From: Opitutaceae bacterium
Lineage (GTDB): Bacteria > Verrucomicrobiota > Verrucomicrobiia > Opitutales > Opitutaceae
Direction of reading: 5' to 3'
DNA length: 64,000 nucleotides
Assembly: GCA_028691845.1 (NCBI GenBank)
Contig: JAQUYL010000003.1
Span: 103,862 to 167,861, forward strand
The notes below the pieces were generated by a model that worked only from the letters and a program-made list of their open reading frames with translations, had not been told where the DNA came from and searched no databases. Shown here one piece after another: positions 63,945 through 64,000 of the stretch (position 1 is the first letter of the stretch; the number at the start of each line of letters is the position of its first letter). The translations under genes were made by a program, and so were the position numbers.

Positions 63945-64000
63945 TTAGAATGACGTCCGAATGGCCAGGGTCAGCTTTCGCTCGGCGCCGACGCCGAGAT
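63945..64000 (-). CDS. C-terminal end of an outer-membrane protein, possibly a TonB-dependent receptor (partial)
   Basis: The minus-strand frame entering from the right edge reads GVGAERKLTLAIRTSF and stops at 63947-63945. A final beta-strand of alternating residues ending in Phe is the outer-membrane insertion signal read by the BAM complex, and R(K)LTxxIRxxF endings are frequent in TonB-dependent receptors and TonB-plug proteins. Only 17 codons are in the window, so the family is a guess; the terminator downstream supports a real gene end. Confidence 0.55.
   Translation of the reverse strand, partial: LGVGAERKLTLAIRTSF

Overview
The window is a GC-rich bacterial chromosome segment whose gene content points to a Gram-negative member of the Verrucomicrobiota, most likely Opitutales/Opitutaceae. 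This assignment is an inference from architecture: a complete dcw cluster with a MurC-MurB fusion, an outer-membrane maturation set (uppS-cdsA-dxr-rseP), a DUF2851 gene upstream of nusA-infB, and pyrimidine-rich intergenic tracts. No rRNA or tRNA was seen, so the taxonomy is not independently confirmed.

Layout. 0-3.36 kb: the 5' end of an MTAP/purine phosphorylase gene, a beta-propeller lipoprotein gene, then a HEPN-MNT toxin-antitoxin pair sitting between two copies of the lipoprotein gene's 3' end, each copy followed by a long polypyrimidine tract. 3.36-7.7 kb: uppS, cdsA, dxr and rseP (isoprenoid, lipid carrier and envelope protease genes). 8-12.5 kb: an aldo/keto reductase, then pilB, an MshEN-domain protein and obg on the minus strand. 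12.7-13.4 kb: a small exported protein. 13.6-33.2 kb: the whole dcw cluster on the minus strand (mraZ, rsmH, an ftsL-like gene, ftsI, murE, murF, mraY, murD, a LysM protein gene, ftsW, murG, murC-murB, ddl, ftsQ, ftsA, ftsZ), largely joined by 4-nt or shorter stop/start overlaps and preceded by a candidate MraZ operator.

33.5-47.4 kb: a neighbourhood devoted to ion and osmotic balance: a CNNM/CorC-like transporter, a universal stress protein, a truncated and frameshifted mscS remnant, a LapA-domain protein, glucosylglycerate metabolism (GpgS and a GH13_18 phosphorylase), two GT4 glycosyltransferases with a HAD protein, a TrkH/KtrB plus KtrA potassium system, and a Na+/H+ antiporter-family protein. 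47.4-52.8 kb: an exported alpha/beta hydrolase and part of the arginine succinyltransferase pathway (astA, astD, astB). 52.9-61.2 kb: an MFS transporter and a translation/RNA operon (nusA, infB, rbfA, nrnA-like, truB, ribF) on the minus strand, starting from a leader that holds a terminator-like hairpin. 61.2-64 kb: a DUF2851 gene, the decayed end of an IS1380-type transposase, a gene-poor stretch, and the last codons of an outer-membrane protein.

Most of the window is conserved housekeeping. The accessory or unusual parts are the HEPN-MNT island with its duplicated flanks, the LysM lipoprotein-like gene embedded in dcw, the osmotic-balance neighbourhood, the nusA leader, and an unexplained pair of perfect hairpins between gpgS and the divergent glycosyltransferase gene.
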